Notes: generated from the letters alone by a model not told the origin. Shown: positions 50,813 through 61,880, counted from the stretch's first letter. The stretch is DNA of 64,000 nt from Megaustenia siamemsis (GCA_032433765.1 JAVIAB010000157.1:62001-126000); one strand, 5' to 3'. Translations and numbers: made by a program.

Positions 50813-51314
50813 TTATTGAAGCTATAAGTTACTGACAGGCTGCTGTAAAGTTGTAAGATTATTAGTGAAGGAGAGGAGAAGGATTAGAGATAGAAGTGGG
50901 AGGATTAGAGCGAGAAGAGTGAGGATTGGAAGGAGAAGTGGGAGGATTGGAGGAATGATTAGAGATAGAAGTCAGAGTGCTCTATCTGAGGTTCCTTGGG
51001 CACTCGGCCCTTCTGGGTTGCGGGCGAACGCCCTCTCGGAAATACCCGACCAGGCTCTGGTTCTCTGCGCTAAGTGTCGTATTTCCTCTCAATCCCAGGT
51101 TTAAATATCTCATTTTCCCGCGCTTTTGTTGGTGACGTCGCGTCTGTTGACTTAGAGTCTGTCTGGTTACGTAGTGTCTGGCCTATTTCTATAATGATCC
51201 ATGCGCTCACTCGTGACCATGATCTATTGTTAGCCATTCTTCTATGACCTCTCAACAACCGAAAAACACATCACCGACTTTGACTTTAATAATGTCCCAG
51301 TCCCCCGTCTGTTC
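50813..51314. other. Purine-rich tract followed by a GC-rich unique island
   Basis: 50860-50965 is a degenerate 'aggattagagatagaagtg' repeat. 50990-51290 is clearly more GC-rich than its surroundings and has overlapping short open frames on both strands (plus 50865-51104, minus 51070-51258); neither shows a domain I recognise. It could be an exon or a mobile-element piece. Confidence 0.35.
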
Positions 51315-52012
51315 AACATATCACAACATATTACAACATACCACAACATATCAGAACATGTAACAACTTATCACAACATCATCATCATCATCAAGTACCG
51401 GGCCTAGTGGCGTAGGTGATCATGTCTCTCTACAACCTTCGATCTCGGCAGCTATTTATCATTTCTGTTGTTGACCTTCTACCAAGCCATTCTCTTAAGC
51501 TGTCTGGTATCTTTTCTCTTTGCTTCCCTCTATCTCTTCGTCCTCTCAATTTTCCCTTGTTACAATATATTCCAGCTGTTCTCTTCTCATTACATGGCCA
51601 AAAAATGATGATTGTTTCTTCCTAATATTGGAAATTTGCTGTCTTTTTATATCACAACATATCACAACATATCACACCATAACCAAAACAATGTCACAAC
51701 ATATCAAACATGTCACAAACACATCACAACATGTCACAACATATCCCAACATGTCATAACATGTCACAACATTCAGAGCATATCACAACATGTGACACAA
51801 CATATCAGAGCATGTCACAACATGTCACAACATATCAAAGCATGTCACAACATGTGACACAACATATCACAACATGTGACACAACATATCAGAGCATATC
51901 ACAACATGTGAACACAACATATCACAACATGTGACACAACATATCAGAGGCATATCACAACATATCACAAGATGACACAACATATCACAACATGTGACAC
52001 AACATATCACGG
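51315..52012. repeat. 'acatatcacaac' short tandem repeat, split by a LINE
   Basis: Irregular 10-19-bp units made of 'acatatcacaac' and 'acatgtcacaac' at 51315-51379 and 51650-52012. The interruption 51380-51649 is a LINE fragment. Confidence 0.9.
51380..51649 (-). mobile_element. Antisense LINE 3' end (RT C terminus) with (GAT)n-type tail
   Basis: The minus strand encodes 'SSFFGHVMRREQLEYIVT', then after one base shift 'LRGRRDRGKQREKIPDSLRE' and 'WLGRRSTTEMINSCRDRRL', a stop in place of the expected Trp, and 'RDMITYATRPGT' ending directly in a (TGA)n tail. GHVxRR, a basic R-G-R stretch and the closing R-x-x-W-R-D-M-I are typical of LINE RT C termini. 'tatcacaacat' flanks both ends (51369-51379 and 51650-51660); this may be a TSD but is also the local repeat unit. 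Its last 55 bp match the 3' end of the SINE at 55505-55918. Confidence 0.75.
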
Positions 52013-52350
52013 GCAGAGTGGCCATAATGAAAGGAGGAAGAAAGCAAACAAACACACGGACAAGAGACCTATACTACGATATAGAGATATCTGTAAATCA
52101 TCTCTGATGACTTCTCCAAATGTGAAAATGACTGGGAACATCTGGCAAGTGATCCACATCATGGCGAGCTTGTATAAGAATCGAATGGCATACATTATTT
52201 GAGAATGTGCTAAGGCAAAACTTAAAAGAGAAAAGACTCATGAAAAAGGATGGAAAACCCTGTGGATCAGTGGGCCTGACTTGTTCAATCTGTGCCGTGT
52301 GTGTGTGTTTGTCAAACTTGGTAGAATTAGCCACGACAGAAGCTGTTCCA
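52013..52350 (+). mobile_element. LINE C-terminal remnant with zinc-finger-like end
   Basis: Plus strand, with frame changes: 'RPILRYRDICKSSL' then 'NVKMTGNIWQVI', then 'FNLCRVCVFVKLGRISHDRS' and C. R-x-x-L-R-Y-x-D-x-C-K near the RT end followed by a final C-x2-C...H-x3-C finger is a layout I associate with the C terminus of another LINE group (assignment from memory). Heavily decayed. A poly-C/poly-A tract follows at about 52367-52391. Confidence 0.5.
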
Positions 52351-52434
52351 CAAAAACAAAACATTCCCCCGCCCCCCCCCCCCAAAAAAAAAACACATCA
52401 GTCTCCACTAAACGTTTGACAAGACGAGAAGGTC

Positions 52435-53051
52435 CATATAACAACATCGTATCACATATAACAATATAACACATATAACAACATATGACATATAACATGT
52501 CACGTATATAAAACATATCACATATAATAACATGTCACATATAACAACATGTTACATATATAAACATGTCAGATATAACAACATGTCACATTAAACATGT
52601 CACATATAACAACATGTCACATATAACAACATGTCACATATAACAACATGTCAGATATAACAACTTGTCACATATAACAACATGTCACATATAACAACAT
52701 GTCAGATATAACATTGTCACATATAACAACATGTCACATATAACAACATGTCAGATATAACAGCTTGTCACATATAACAACATGTCACATATAACATCAT
52801 GTCACATATATAAAACATGTCATATATAACAACATATCACATATAACAACATGTCACATATAACAACATGGCATATATATAAAACATGTCACATATAACA
52901 ACATGTCACATATACATCATGACACATATAAAACATGTCATATATAAACAACATATCACATATAACAACATGTCACATATAACAACATGGCATATATATA
53001 TATATATTATAAACATGTCACATATAACAACATGTCACATATAACAACATG

Positions 53052-53093
<42 letters not shown>

Positions 53094-53490
53094 GTCACAT
53101 ACATAAGACATGTCACATATATAAAACATGTCGCACATATAACATGGCACATATATAAAACATGTCACATATAACAACATGTCACATATAACAACATGTC
53201 ACATATAACAACATGTCATATGCAACAACATGTCACATACATAAAAAAATGTCACATACATAAAACATGTCACATACATAAAACATGTCACATACATAAA
53301 ACATGTCACATATATAAAACATGTCACATATATAAAACATGTCACATGCATAAAACACATCACATATATAAACATGACACATATATAAAACATGTCACAT
53401 ATATAAAACATGTCACATATATAAAACATGTCACATATATAAAACATGTCACATATATAAAACATGTCACATATATAAAACATGTCAGAC
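52435..53490. repeat. 17-18-bp AT-rich repeat 'acatgtcacatataacaac' with (AT)n
   Basis: Units of 17-18 bp ('atgtcacatataacaac' or 'atgtcacatatataaaac'), about 60 copies, with an (AT)n run at about 53048-53090. It shares ACATGTCACA words with the array at 51650-52012, so the two may be one family. Open frames (53196, 53199) are repeat echoes. Confidence 0.93.
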
Positions 53491-53542
53491 CAAACGAAGA
53501 TTAAAGTAGCAGTTCATCACGTTTGTTATTTCATTTGCTTGT

Positions 53543-53548
53543 TTTATT
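53543..53548 (-). promoter_or_regulatory. Possible polyadenylation signal for the minus-strand gene
   Basis: TTTATT on the plus strand gives AATAAA on the minus strand, about 345 bp beyond the stop codon of the candidate terminal exon at 53894. Confidence 0.3.
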
Positions 53549-53571
53549 TTGTTTTAAACACTCATTTGTCT

Positions 53572-53650
53572 TTGATAAACACTGATATTCTTGATAAACA
53601 CTGATATTCTTGATAAACACTGTATTCTTGATAAACACTGATATTCTTGA
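53572..53650. repeat. 19-bp repeat, about 4-5 copies
   Basis: 'ttgataaacactgatattc' in tandem, inside the presumed 3' UTR of the minus-strand gene. Confidence 0.85.
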
Positions 53651-53893
53651 TGGGTTTTTGTCTTTGTGTGTGCGAAACTGTTGGTGTCTGGTTGTTTATC
53701 TGCTTCATTTAACCACAAAGGGGGCGGTGACAGCATTGGAATCTTTGACTGAGGCTTCCTGCGTGAGGCGCGGCTGCATGATATTATGTTTTGATTCCAA
53801 CCGGCAAGTCATTGTCTGGTTTGGAAGTGACAGCACTGCCCTCATTGGAGGCAGGTCGGTCATCGCTGGCAGCCTGCACTCCTGGCAACTTGG

Positions 53894-54180
53894 CTACACC
53901 CGGTGAGCCGATCTCTTCCTGACGAGTCTATTGAAGTCCAGCTTGGAGGAGTCAGCTTGTCTGCCATGAAACTCCAGGTCATCATTTCCGATGGCGTCAG
54001 CGACGCTCTCAGCCGTGGCGCTCGTCTGTCGAGCTGCTTAGTGTGGCTGCCCGTCTGGGAACTAAGAGGCTGGGCACGAACATCAAAATGACACAACAAC
54101 ATGTGGCCACCGAGATCAGATAAAGCAGCGGCCTCCTCGATGGGACGTTGCCTGTTTTGGAGGAGTCATAAACCATAACT
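53894..54180 (-). CDS. Candidate terminal exon: membrane protein, one TM helix and basic tail
   Basis: On the minus strand a strong acceptor 'ccttcttgttttcttccag' ends at 54181, and the exon opens with 'VMVYDSSKTGNVPSRR'. A clear transmembrane helix follows (LLYLISVATCCCVILMFVPS), then 'LLVPRRAATLSSSTDE'. One frame change near 54014-54020 leads to 'ATAESVADAIGNDDLEFHGR' and the end 'FNRLVRKRSAHRV', with a TAG stop at 53894-53896. Positive charges after the helix suggest a cytoplasmic C terminus. It is GC-richer than its repeat surroundings, as expected of coding DNA. The family is not recognised. The plus strand also has open frames (53610-53906, 53903-54091), but the acceptor and helix favour minus. 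It lies tail-to-tail with the GPCR. The frame change could be an assembly error. Confidence 0.55.
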
Positions 54181-54237
54181 CTGGAAGAAAACAAGAAGGA
54201 AATCGTTACATGAGTTACTGTTCCTTTACTGTAAACC

Positions 54238-54360
54238 ACACACACACACACACACAGGCACACATAGACAAGGCGGTACATGTAGACAAGGCGGTACATG
54301 TAGACAAGGCGGTACATGTAGACAAGGCGGTACATGTAGACAAGGCGGTACATGTTTCTA
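54238..54360. repeat. (CA)n and 18-bp repeat in the candidate intron
   Basis: A (CA)n run at about 54238-54256, then five to six copies of 'acatgtagacaaggcggt' (18 bp) to 54352. Confidence 0.92.
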
Positions 54361-54443
54361 TTGGCCACTTTCAACTCTCCACCATTTTAGCACCATCCTC
54401 CAGGAAATGACCGGGAAAAGAAAACGGGAGGTCAATAACATAC

Positions 54444-54842
54444 AACACTGATGATGATAATGGTGATGATGATGATGATGATGATGATATTAAAGATGAT
54501 GTTAATGACGATGTTTATGATGGTGTTGATGATAATGACGACAGTGATGGTGTTGATGATGTTAATGATGGTGTTGATAATGTTAATGATGGTGTTGATG
54601 ATGTTAATGATGGTGTTGATGATGTTAATGATGGTGTTGATGATGATGTTGATGATGTTAATGATGGTGTTGATGATGTTAATGATGGTGTTGATGATGA
54701 TGTTGGTGATGATGACACTGATGATGATGATGATGATGTTGATGATGATGATGTTGTTGATGATGATGATGTTGTTGATGATGATGATGTTGTTGATGAT
54801 GATGATGATGAAGATGTTGATAATGATGACGACAGTGATGAT
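54444..54842. repeat. (GAT)n-rich microsatellite with 21-bp sub-repeat
   Basis: Long GAT-type tract with an embedded 21-bp unit 'gatggtgttgatgatgttaa' plus t, about 400 bp. The Met-rich plus frame and Ile/Asn-rich minus frame are low-complexity artefacts. It lies between the two candidate minus-strand exons. Confidence 0.94.
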
Positions 54843-54849
54843 GTAAACG

Positions 54850-55163
54850 ACGTATTTCTTCATATCCAGATTAATACGCCATTCAATGTATGACGACCTG
54901 CCGATGTAACTTTCACAAAGACACTTTCAAACGTTCTGAGGTTCTGCCCTTATCGCCATCGCCATAATCTCCAGGCCGTAACGACTCTGCTCTCTTCTTG
55001 ATCCACTTTATGCGTGCTCCGCTGCAGTGGTTGAGGATGCGTCGGCAAGACGTGACCTTGCCGTTACCTGGTGAGAAACCTTGGATGATAATTCCCTACC
55101 GTGTCCCACATGTACCCATCGTACACTTGACGTACTTCGCGTTGATGTTGGAATTAGTCTGGA
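54850..55163 (-). CDS. Candidate internal exon of the minus-strand gene, Cys-containing
   Basis: After the acceptor-like 'gtattgagactctgcag' (AG at plus 55164-55165) one minus-strand frame reads 'NSNINAKYVKCTMGTCGTR', an in-frame TAG, then 'GIIIQGFSPGNG', 'KVTSCRRILNHCSGARIKW', 'RPGDYGDGDKGRTSERLKVS', and after a one-base shift 'CESYIGRSSYIEWRINLDM'. Spaced Cys residues suggest a disulphide-bonded extracellular domain, which would fit the membrane-anchored exon downstream. I do not recognise the domain. The 3' end of the exon is unclear because the frame runs into the (GAT)n tract. The stop and shift leave open a pseudogene or sequencing errors. Confidence 0.35.
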
Positions 55164-55165
55164 CT

Positions 55166-55493
55166 GCAGAGTCTCAATACACTGACTCTCTTTCGCCGCG
55201 ACACTCGCACTGCGTTCTTCACCACAGCGTCAGACCACGACCCTGTGATAGTTGCTGATTTACTGGTCACAGAATTCTCTCGTGGAAGTAACAGTCAGTT
55301 TATTTACGAGTAAAATGTCCAATGAAACAAAGTACGAGTATATACAAGCCAGCAGTGTACAACTCGCTCGGCTGTTCACACATGAATGTCCTGAATACAC
55401 ATCTCTCTACTGCAGTCGTGCCTCAGTTCGTCTCTCACACTCACACGGTCCAACATTGAATCACTCTAGTCTAGATCCTAATATTTTTTCACT
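55166..55493. other. Unique stretch, possible minus-strand promoter or solo-LTR-like sequence
   Basis: No clear coding frame. On the minus strand it holds 'cttgtatatactcg' (TATA-like) and, about 45 bp further, 'gtaaataaactgac' (AATAAA), a combination found in LTRs or promoters. No paired LTR, PBS or terminal repeat was identified, so this stays a suggestion. Confidence 0.2.
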
Positions 55494-55504
55494 ACACTAA
55501 CACA

Positions 55505-55918
55505 CTTGGGTTAGCGGGGTAGAGTTCTGCCCTACCAAAGGATGAGTAGACGTCTCCTTTCCTCCGCTAGTCTTCGAGACACCCCTGGGCAAGGTGGAGC
55601 TCCCGTTTAGCCCCTCTATCTGGGTTATGTGAAGCCATTTGAGCAGGTGGTGGATGGTGTTGTGGAAGCAGCCGACAAGTAGTGCCGGTTATGGTCCCCA
55701 CACCGCGATGGCAGGCAGAGGATCTCATGTATAGAGACAATGGCTGCGATCTCCGACTAGTACAGTCACTGCCAAGAAGGAAAGGAATGGCAAACTGCCT
55801 TCTTATATAGCCGGGAATAATCATGACAAATCACAGAACTGATACGGTGCACTGTAGATAGAAGATTGTGGAGGGACATGATCGCCTACGCCAACCGGCA
55901 GGGTACATGATGATGATG
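55505..55918 (+). mobile_element. SINE, 414 bp, with 11-bp TSD and (TGA)n tail shared with a LINE
   Basis: Flanked by the perfect direct repeat 'acactaacaca' at 55494-55504 and 55919-55929. The head has A-box-like 'ttagcggggtagag' and B-box-like 'gtcttcgagac' (about 55570-55580), suggesting tRNA ancestry. The last 55 bp, from 'gatagaagattgtggaggga' to 'tgatgatgatg', match the 3' end of the LINE fragment at 51380-51435 (opposite strand) and even read 'RRLWRDMIAYANRQGT'. Sharing a 3' end with a LINE is how many SINEs recruit LINE reverse transcriptase. Non-autonomous. Confidence 0.8.
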
Positions 55919-55992
55919 ACACTAACACAATGATTGGTCTCGTCAGTAAATTCGATACCTACTTCTTCAACTAGTCTTACTCTCTTTATTGA

Positions 55993-56105
55993 CTTGGGCT
56001 CAACGAGGCATTGGCTTACGACTATCTACCAGGATCTACCGCAGCCGGTCTGTCACTAGTTCTCAGCAGTCTCCATGTGTGTCTCCCCACTAAATATGTA
56101 GATCG
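55993..56105 (+). other. Candidate plus-strand exon with consensus donor
   Basis: An open frame from 55993 (after TGA 55990) reads 'LGLNEALAYDYLPGSTAAG' then 'LSLVLSSLHVCLPTKYVDR' and ends at 'gatcg|gtaagt' (GT 56106-56107), a perfect donor. The exon start is uncertain; acceptor-like AGs are at 'ctcaacgag' (56006) and 'ctatctaccag' (56032), after a C/T-rich stretch. The hydrophobic run could be a membrane segment. No family recognised. It lies close to minus-strand candidate exons but on the other strand, so it would belong to a different gene. Confidence 0.35.
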
Positions 56106-56129
56106 GTAAGTCACCACAAGCTATAGAGG

Positions 56130-56522
56130 ACCGATGTTGTATGTTACAGGCTTGTATAGAGGACCAATGTTATATGTTTGTATAGAGTACTGATGTTATC
56201 TGTTATATGTTTGTATAGAGTACTGATGTTATCTGTTATATGTTTGTATAGAATACTGATGTTATCTGTTATATGTTTGTATAGAGTAATGATGTTATCT
56301 GTTATATGTTTGAATAGAGTACTGATGTTATCTGTTATATGTTTGTATAGAGGACCGATGTTATAGTTTGTATAGAGTACTGATGTTATCTGTTATATGT
56401 TTGTATAGAGTACCGATGTTATCTGTTATATGTTGGTATAGAGTACCCATGTTATCTGTTATATGTTTGTATAGAGGACCTATGTTATCTGTTATATGTT
56501 TGTATAGAGGACCGATGTAGAT
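56130..56522. repeat. 33-bp minisatellite, about 12 copies
   Basis: Period 33 bp, 'tgttatctgttatatgtttg' plus 'tatagagtactga'. The 11-residue periodic frame is a repeat echo. It starts about 25 bp after the donor site at 56106. Confidence 0.93.
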
Positions 56523-56529
56523 ATGATGT

Positions 56530-57797
56530 CTAAACCTCACTGTGTAGTGAGATCCCATGTCTAGCCCTATCTGTGTTGTGAGATCCGATGTCTAGCCCTA
56601 TCTGTGTAGTGAGATCCGATGTCTAGCCCTATCTGTGTAGTGAGATCCGATGTCTAGCCCTATCTGTGTAGTGAGATCTTATGTCTAGCCCTATCTGTGT
56701 AGTGAGATCCGATGTCTAGCCCTATCTGTGTAGTGAGATCTTATGTCTAGCCCTCTCTGTGTAGTGAGATCTTATGTCTAGCCTATCTGTGTAGTGAGAT
56801 CTTATGTCTAGCCATATCTGTGTAGTGAGATCCGATGTCTAGCCCTATCTGTGTAGTGAGATCTCTTATGTCTAGCCCTATCTGTGTAGTGAGATCTTAT
56901 GTCTAGCCCTCTCTGTGTAGTGAGATCCGATGTCTAGCCCTATCTGGTAGTGAGATGATGTCTAGCCCTATCTGTGTAGTGAGATCTGATGTCTAGCCCT
57001 ATCTGTGTAGTGAGATCTTATGTCTAGCCCTCTCTGTGTAGTGAGATCCGATGTCTAGCCCTATCTGTGTAGTGAGATCCGATGTCTAGCCCTATCTGTG
57101 TAGTGAGATCCGATGTCTAGCCCTATCTGTGTAGTGAGATCCGATGTCTAGCCCTATCTGTGTAGTGAGATCTTATGTCTAGCCCTATCTGTGTAGTGAG
57201 ATCCGATGTCTAGCCCTATCTGTGTAGTGAGATCTTATGTCTATCCCTATCTGTGTAGTGAGATCCGATGTCTAGCCCTACTGTGTAGTGAGATCTTATG
57301 TCTAGCCCTATCTGTGTAGTGAGATCTTATGTCTAGCCCTATCTGTGTAGTGAGATCTTATGTCTAGCCCTATCTGTGTAGTGAGATCCGATGTCTAGCC
57401 CTATCTGTGTAGTGAGATCCGATGTCTAGCCCTATCTGTGTAGTGAGATCTTATGTCTAGCCCTATCTGTGTAGTGATATCTCATGTCTAGCCTTATCTG
57501 TGTAGTGAGATCTTATGTCTAGCCCTATCTGTGTAGTGAGATCTCATGTCTAGCCCTATCTGTGTAGTGAGATCTCATGTCTAGCCCTATCTGTGTAGTG
57601 AGATCTCATGTCTAGCCCTATCTGTGTAGTGAGATCTTATGTCTAGCCTATCTGTGTAGTGAGATCTCATGTCTAGCCCTATCTGTGTAGTGAGATCTGA
57701 TGTCTAGCCTATCTGTGTAGTGAGATCTATGTCTAGCCCTATCTGTGTAGTGAGATCTTATGTCTAGCCCTATCTGTGTAGTGAGATCTGATGTCTA
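56530..57797. repeat. 31-bp minisatellite, about 41 copies
   Basis: Period 31 bp, 'tctgtgtagtgagatccgat' plus 'gtctagcccta', with alternating 'atccgatg', 'atcttatg' and 'atctcatg' sub-types in blocks. Confidence 0.95.
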
Positions 57798-57819
57798 GTA
57801 GTCTCGGATACCGGTGGAA

Positions 57820-58095
57820 ACCAGGAGGTCTAGCGTGCTGCAGCTACCTGGACAAACATCTACCCCCCAGGAGGTCTAGCGTGCTGCAGCTACCTGGACA
57901 AACATCTACCCCCAGGAGGTCTAGCGTGCTGCAGCTACCTGGACAAACATCTACCCCCAGGAGGTCTAGCGTGCTGCAGCTACCTGGACAAACATCTACC
58001 CCAGGAGGTCTAGCGTGCTGCAGCTACCTGGACAAACATCTATCCCCAGGAGGTCTAGCGTGCTGCAGCTACCTGGACAAAACATCTACCGCCAG
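57820..58095. repeat. 45-bp repeat, 6 copies
   Basis: 'aggaggtctagcgtgctgca' plus 'gctacctggacaaacatcta' and a short C run whose length varies (45-46 bp), typical of slippage. Confidence 0.93.
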
Positions 58096-58177
58096 ATGTC
58101 TCAGATTAGAAGCGTGCTTGACACACATTTGAGTGCTAAATAGAAGAATGAACACTTCACTTCACTAAAACATTTCA

Positions 58178-59023
58178 TCATCAACAGTCAGGTAAAAACG
58201 ATGCAGGAAAACACAAATGAACTATCAGCAATAGCCAGCAAAATTGGGCTTGAGATCAATCATGAAAAGACTAAAGTCATGAAAAGCTTAATTCCAACAG
58301 ACGACAAAATATACATGGAAAACAAATCAGTGGAAGAGATCAATCACTTTTTCTATCTTGGAAGTCACATTGATCAAGAAGGGGATACAAGCAAAGAAAT
58401 TAGAATCAGGATAGCTAAAGCAGCAATGTCTTTCAGAAGGCTTGAAAAGTTGTGGAAATCAAAACTCATCAGCACAAACACAAACTTAGACTATTCAAAT
58501 TAAATGTACTATCAACCCTTACGTATGTTTGTGAAAGCTGGAAAACAACAAGAGACATAGAAACAAAGTTGAACACATTTGAAAATAAATGTCTAAGGAA
58601 AATACTTGGTATAGCGTGGAACGAATTCAAAACAAACGAAGAAATTAGAGAAATCGCCAATCAACCACTAATATCTTCAATAATAAAGAAAAGACGATGG
58701 TCATGTGTTTGACATGTGATGAGAAGAGATAATAACCGAATAACAAAGCAAGCACTCATGTGGGAAACAAAAGGTAAGAGGAAAGAGGCCGACCCAGAGA
58801 CTGCGAAGAACATTGATCAGAGAGGCAAGAGCAGCAGGAATCAGCTCCCTCAATGAGATAGAGTCGCTTGCTCAGAACAGAGACAAATTGTCAGATTTGA
58901 TAAAAGATCTTCACAAGGATTGAAAACTGCTTGAATAAAAATTTAGATAAGAGAAAGAGTATCTGGGTCAATGTGTTATGGACCGGCTATGGTTCGAACG
59001 CTCAATAGATAAATAGAAAATAG
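58178..59023 (+). mobile_element. Plus-strand LINE 3' fragment inserted near the 13-bp array
   Basis: 5'-truncated LINE carrying the RT C-terminal half (58201-58923), a short AT-rich 3' UTR and an 'aatagataaatagaaaatag' tail. Possible TSD 'aaaacaYttca' at 58167-58177 and 59024-59034, one mismatch; since the neighbouring array is made of such words, this is weak. Confidence 0.75.
58201..58923 (+). pseudogene. LINE reverse transcriptase C-terminal half, frameshifted
   Basis: Reading order: 'LSAIASKIGLEINHEKTKVM' (the I-N-x-x-K-T-K segment), 'FFYLGSHIDQEGDTSKEI' (YLG motif), 'RIRIAKAAMSFRRLEKLW'; a one-base shift near 58485; 'KLRLFKLNVLSTLTYVCESW', 'FENKCLRKILGIAWNEFK', 'KKRRWSC'; a stop at 58712; 'HVMRRDNNRITKQALMWETK'; another shift; 'RPTQRLRRTLIREARAAGIS' and 'NRDKLSDLIKDLHKD' with stop 58921-58923. 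The order of motifs is that of many LINE ORF2 C termini. The catalytic YADD region is missing. Three breaks make it non-functional. It differs in sequence from the LINEs at 41-47 kb and 51.5 kb. Confidence 0.85.
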
Positions 59024-59979
59024 AAAACACTTCACAAAAACACTTCACAAAAACACTTCACTAAACACTTCACTAAAACACTTAACTAAAACACTTAACT
59101 AAAACACTTAACTAAACACTTCACTAAAACATTTCACTAAAACATTTCACTAAAACACTTCACTAAAACACTTGACTAAAACACTTCACTAAAACACTTG
59201 ACTAAAACACTTCACTAAAACACTTCACTAAACACTTCACTAAAACATTTCACTAAAACACTTCACTAAAACACTTCACTAAAACACTTCACTAAACACT
59301 TCACTAAAACATTTCACTAAAACACTTCACTAAAACACTTCACTAAAACACTTGACTCAAACACTTCGCTAAAACACTTCACTGAACACTTTACTAAAAC
59401 TCTTGACTAAAACACTTCACTAAACACTTTCACTCAAACACTTCACTAAAACACTTCACTAAACACTTCATTAAAACACTTCACTAAAACTTCACTAAAA
59501 CACTTGACTCAAACACTTCACTAAAACACTTCGCTAAAACACTTCACTAAAACACTTAACTAAACACTTCACTAAACACTTCATTAAAACACTTCACTAA
59601 ACACTTCACTAAAACACTTCACTAAAACTTCACTAAAACACTTCAATAAAACACTTTACCAAAACACTTCACTAAACATTTCACTAAAACACTTCACTAA
59701 AACATTTCACTAAACACTTCACTAAAACACTTCACTAAAACACTTCACTAAAACTTTTCACTAAACACTTCACTAAAACACTTCACTAAAACACTTCACT
59801 AAACACTTAATTAAAACACTTCACTAAACACTTCACTAAAACACTTCACTAAACACTTCACTAAACACTTCACTAAAACACTTCACTAAAACACTTCACT
59901 AAACACTTCACTAAACACTTCACTAAAACACTTCACTAAAACACTTCACTAAACACTTCACTAAGACACTTCACTTTAC
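59024..59979. repeat. 13/14-bp repeat 'acacttcactaaa'
   Basis: About 70 copies alternating between 13 bp and 14 bp by the number of A residues. A few copies also sit left of the LINE at about 58150-58177. Confidence 0.94.
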
Positions 59980-60058
59980 TATTTCATCTCTTGCTGTCAC
60001 AATAGCTCTCGTGGAATCTGTTTGTACTTTAGGCTCAGAGATTGTGAGTTGTATATAC
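59980..60058 (-). other. Candidate minus-strand exon between two arrays
   Basis: The minus strand reads 'VYIQLTISEPKVQTDST' then 'RAIVTARDEIVK', strikingly protein-like for an island between simple repeats. 'gaaata|gtaaag' (GT at plus 59979-59978) could be the donor and 'cacaatctctgag' the acceptor. The pyrimidine tract is poor and the phase does not match the candidate exon at 61906, so this is tentative. No domain recognised. Confidence 0.3.
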
Positions 60059-61880
60059 ACACAGACAGACACAGACACAGACACGGACACGGACACGGAT
60101 ACACACAGACACAGACAGACAGACTCGAACACGGACACGGACACGGACACACACACAGACAGACACAGATACAGAAACAGACACAGACACGGACACACAC
60201 ACACAGACACGGACACAGACACGGACACGGGCACACACACAGACAGACACAGACATAGACAGACACAGACACGGACACACAGAGACACGGACACAGACAC
60301 AGACACGGACACACAGAGACACGGACACAGACACAGACACGGACGCACAGAGACACGGACACAGACACGGACAGAGGACACGGACAGAGACACGGACACA
60401 GATATAGGCACGGACACACAGAGACACGGACACAGATATAGGCACGGACACACAGAGACACGGACACAGATATAGGCACGGACACACAGAGACACGGACA
60501 CAGACACAGACACGGACACGGGCACACACACAGACAGACACAGACACAGACACAGAAACGGACACACACACAGACATAGACAGACACAGACACGGACACA
60601 CAGAGACACGGACACAGACACGGACACACAGAGACACGGACACAGACACAGACACGGACGCACAGAGACACGGACACAGACACGGACAGAGACACGGACA
60701 GAGACACGAACACAGCACGGACACAGACCAGACACAGGCACGGACACACAGAGACACGGACAGACACGAACATACAGAGACACGAACACAGACACGGACA
60801 CAGACACGGACACAGACACGGACACAGACACGGACACAGACACGGACACAGACACGGACACAGACACGAACATACAGAGACACGAACACAGACACGGACA
60901 CAGACACGGACACAGACACGGACACAGACACGGACACAGACACGGACACAGACACAGACACGGACACAGACACGGACACGGACACAGACACAGACACGAA
61001 CACAGACACAGACACGGACACAGACACAGACACAGACACGGACACAGACACGGACACAGACACGAACACAGACACAGACACAGACACGGACACAGACACG
61101 GACACACAGAGACACGGACACAGACACGGACACAGACACGGACACAGACACGGACACAGACACGAACATACAGAGACACGAACACAGACACGGACACAGA
61201 CACGGACACAGACACGGACACAGACACGAACACAGACACAGACACGGACACAGACACAGACACGGACACAGACACGGACACAGACACGAACACAGACACA
61301 GACACAGACACGGACACAGACACAGACACGGACACAGTAACGAACACAGACACAGACACGAACACAGACACAGACACGGACACAGACACAGACACGGACA
61401 CAGACACGGACACAGACACGAACACAGACACGGACACAGACACGGACACATAGAGACACGGACACAGACACGAACATACAGAGACACGAACACAGACACG
61501 GACACACAGAGACACGGACACAGACACGAATACACACACACAGGCACAGACAGACACAAACACGGACACACACTCATACGCAGACATAGAACAGACATGC
61601 ACAGACACGGACACACACAGACACGGACACACACACAGACACAGACACACACAACACAGACACACACACAACATACACAGACACAGACACAGGCAGGCAC
61701 AGACACGGACACACACAGACACGGACACACACACACAGACACAGACAGACACAAACACAGACACACACACAGACACAGACACAGACAGACACAAACACGG
61801 ACACAAACACACACAGACACGGATACACACAAACACACACAGCAATAGACAGGCACAGACACAGACACGGACACACACAT
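60059..61880. repeat. Hexamer/dodecamer simple repeat (CACAGA / CACGGA)n
   Basis: 1.8 kb built of 'gacacagacacg' blocks: 6-bp units 'acacag' and 'acacgg' with occasional insertions (cgaacatacagag). It has no minus-strand stops, giving overlapping 649-, 629- and 512-codon frames of Val/Cys/Ser/Leu/Arg. These reflect the absence of stop triplets in the unit and are not called as genes. Confidence 0.95.

Noticed and set aside
53196..53504. ORFs in the 'acatgtcacatataac' array
   Set aside because: Repeat echoes of a 17-18-bp AT-rich unit on both strands.
54432..54863. Met-rich and Ile/Asn-rich ORFs on both strands
   Set aside because: Translation of a (GAT)n microsatellite.
55166..55493. A solo LTR
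   Set aside because: TATA-like and AATAAA motifs exist on the minus strand, but no TG...CA ends, TSD, primer-binding site or second LTR could be shown.
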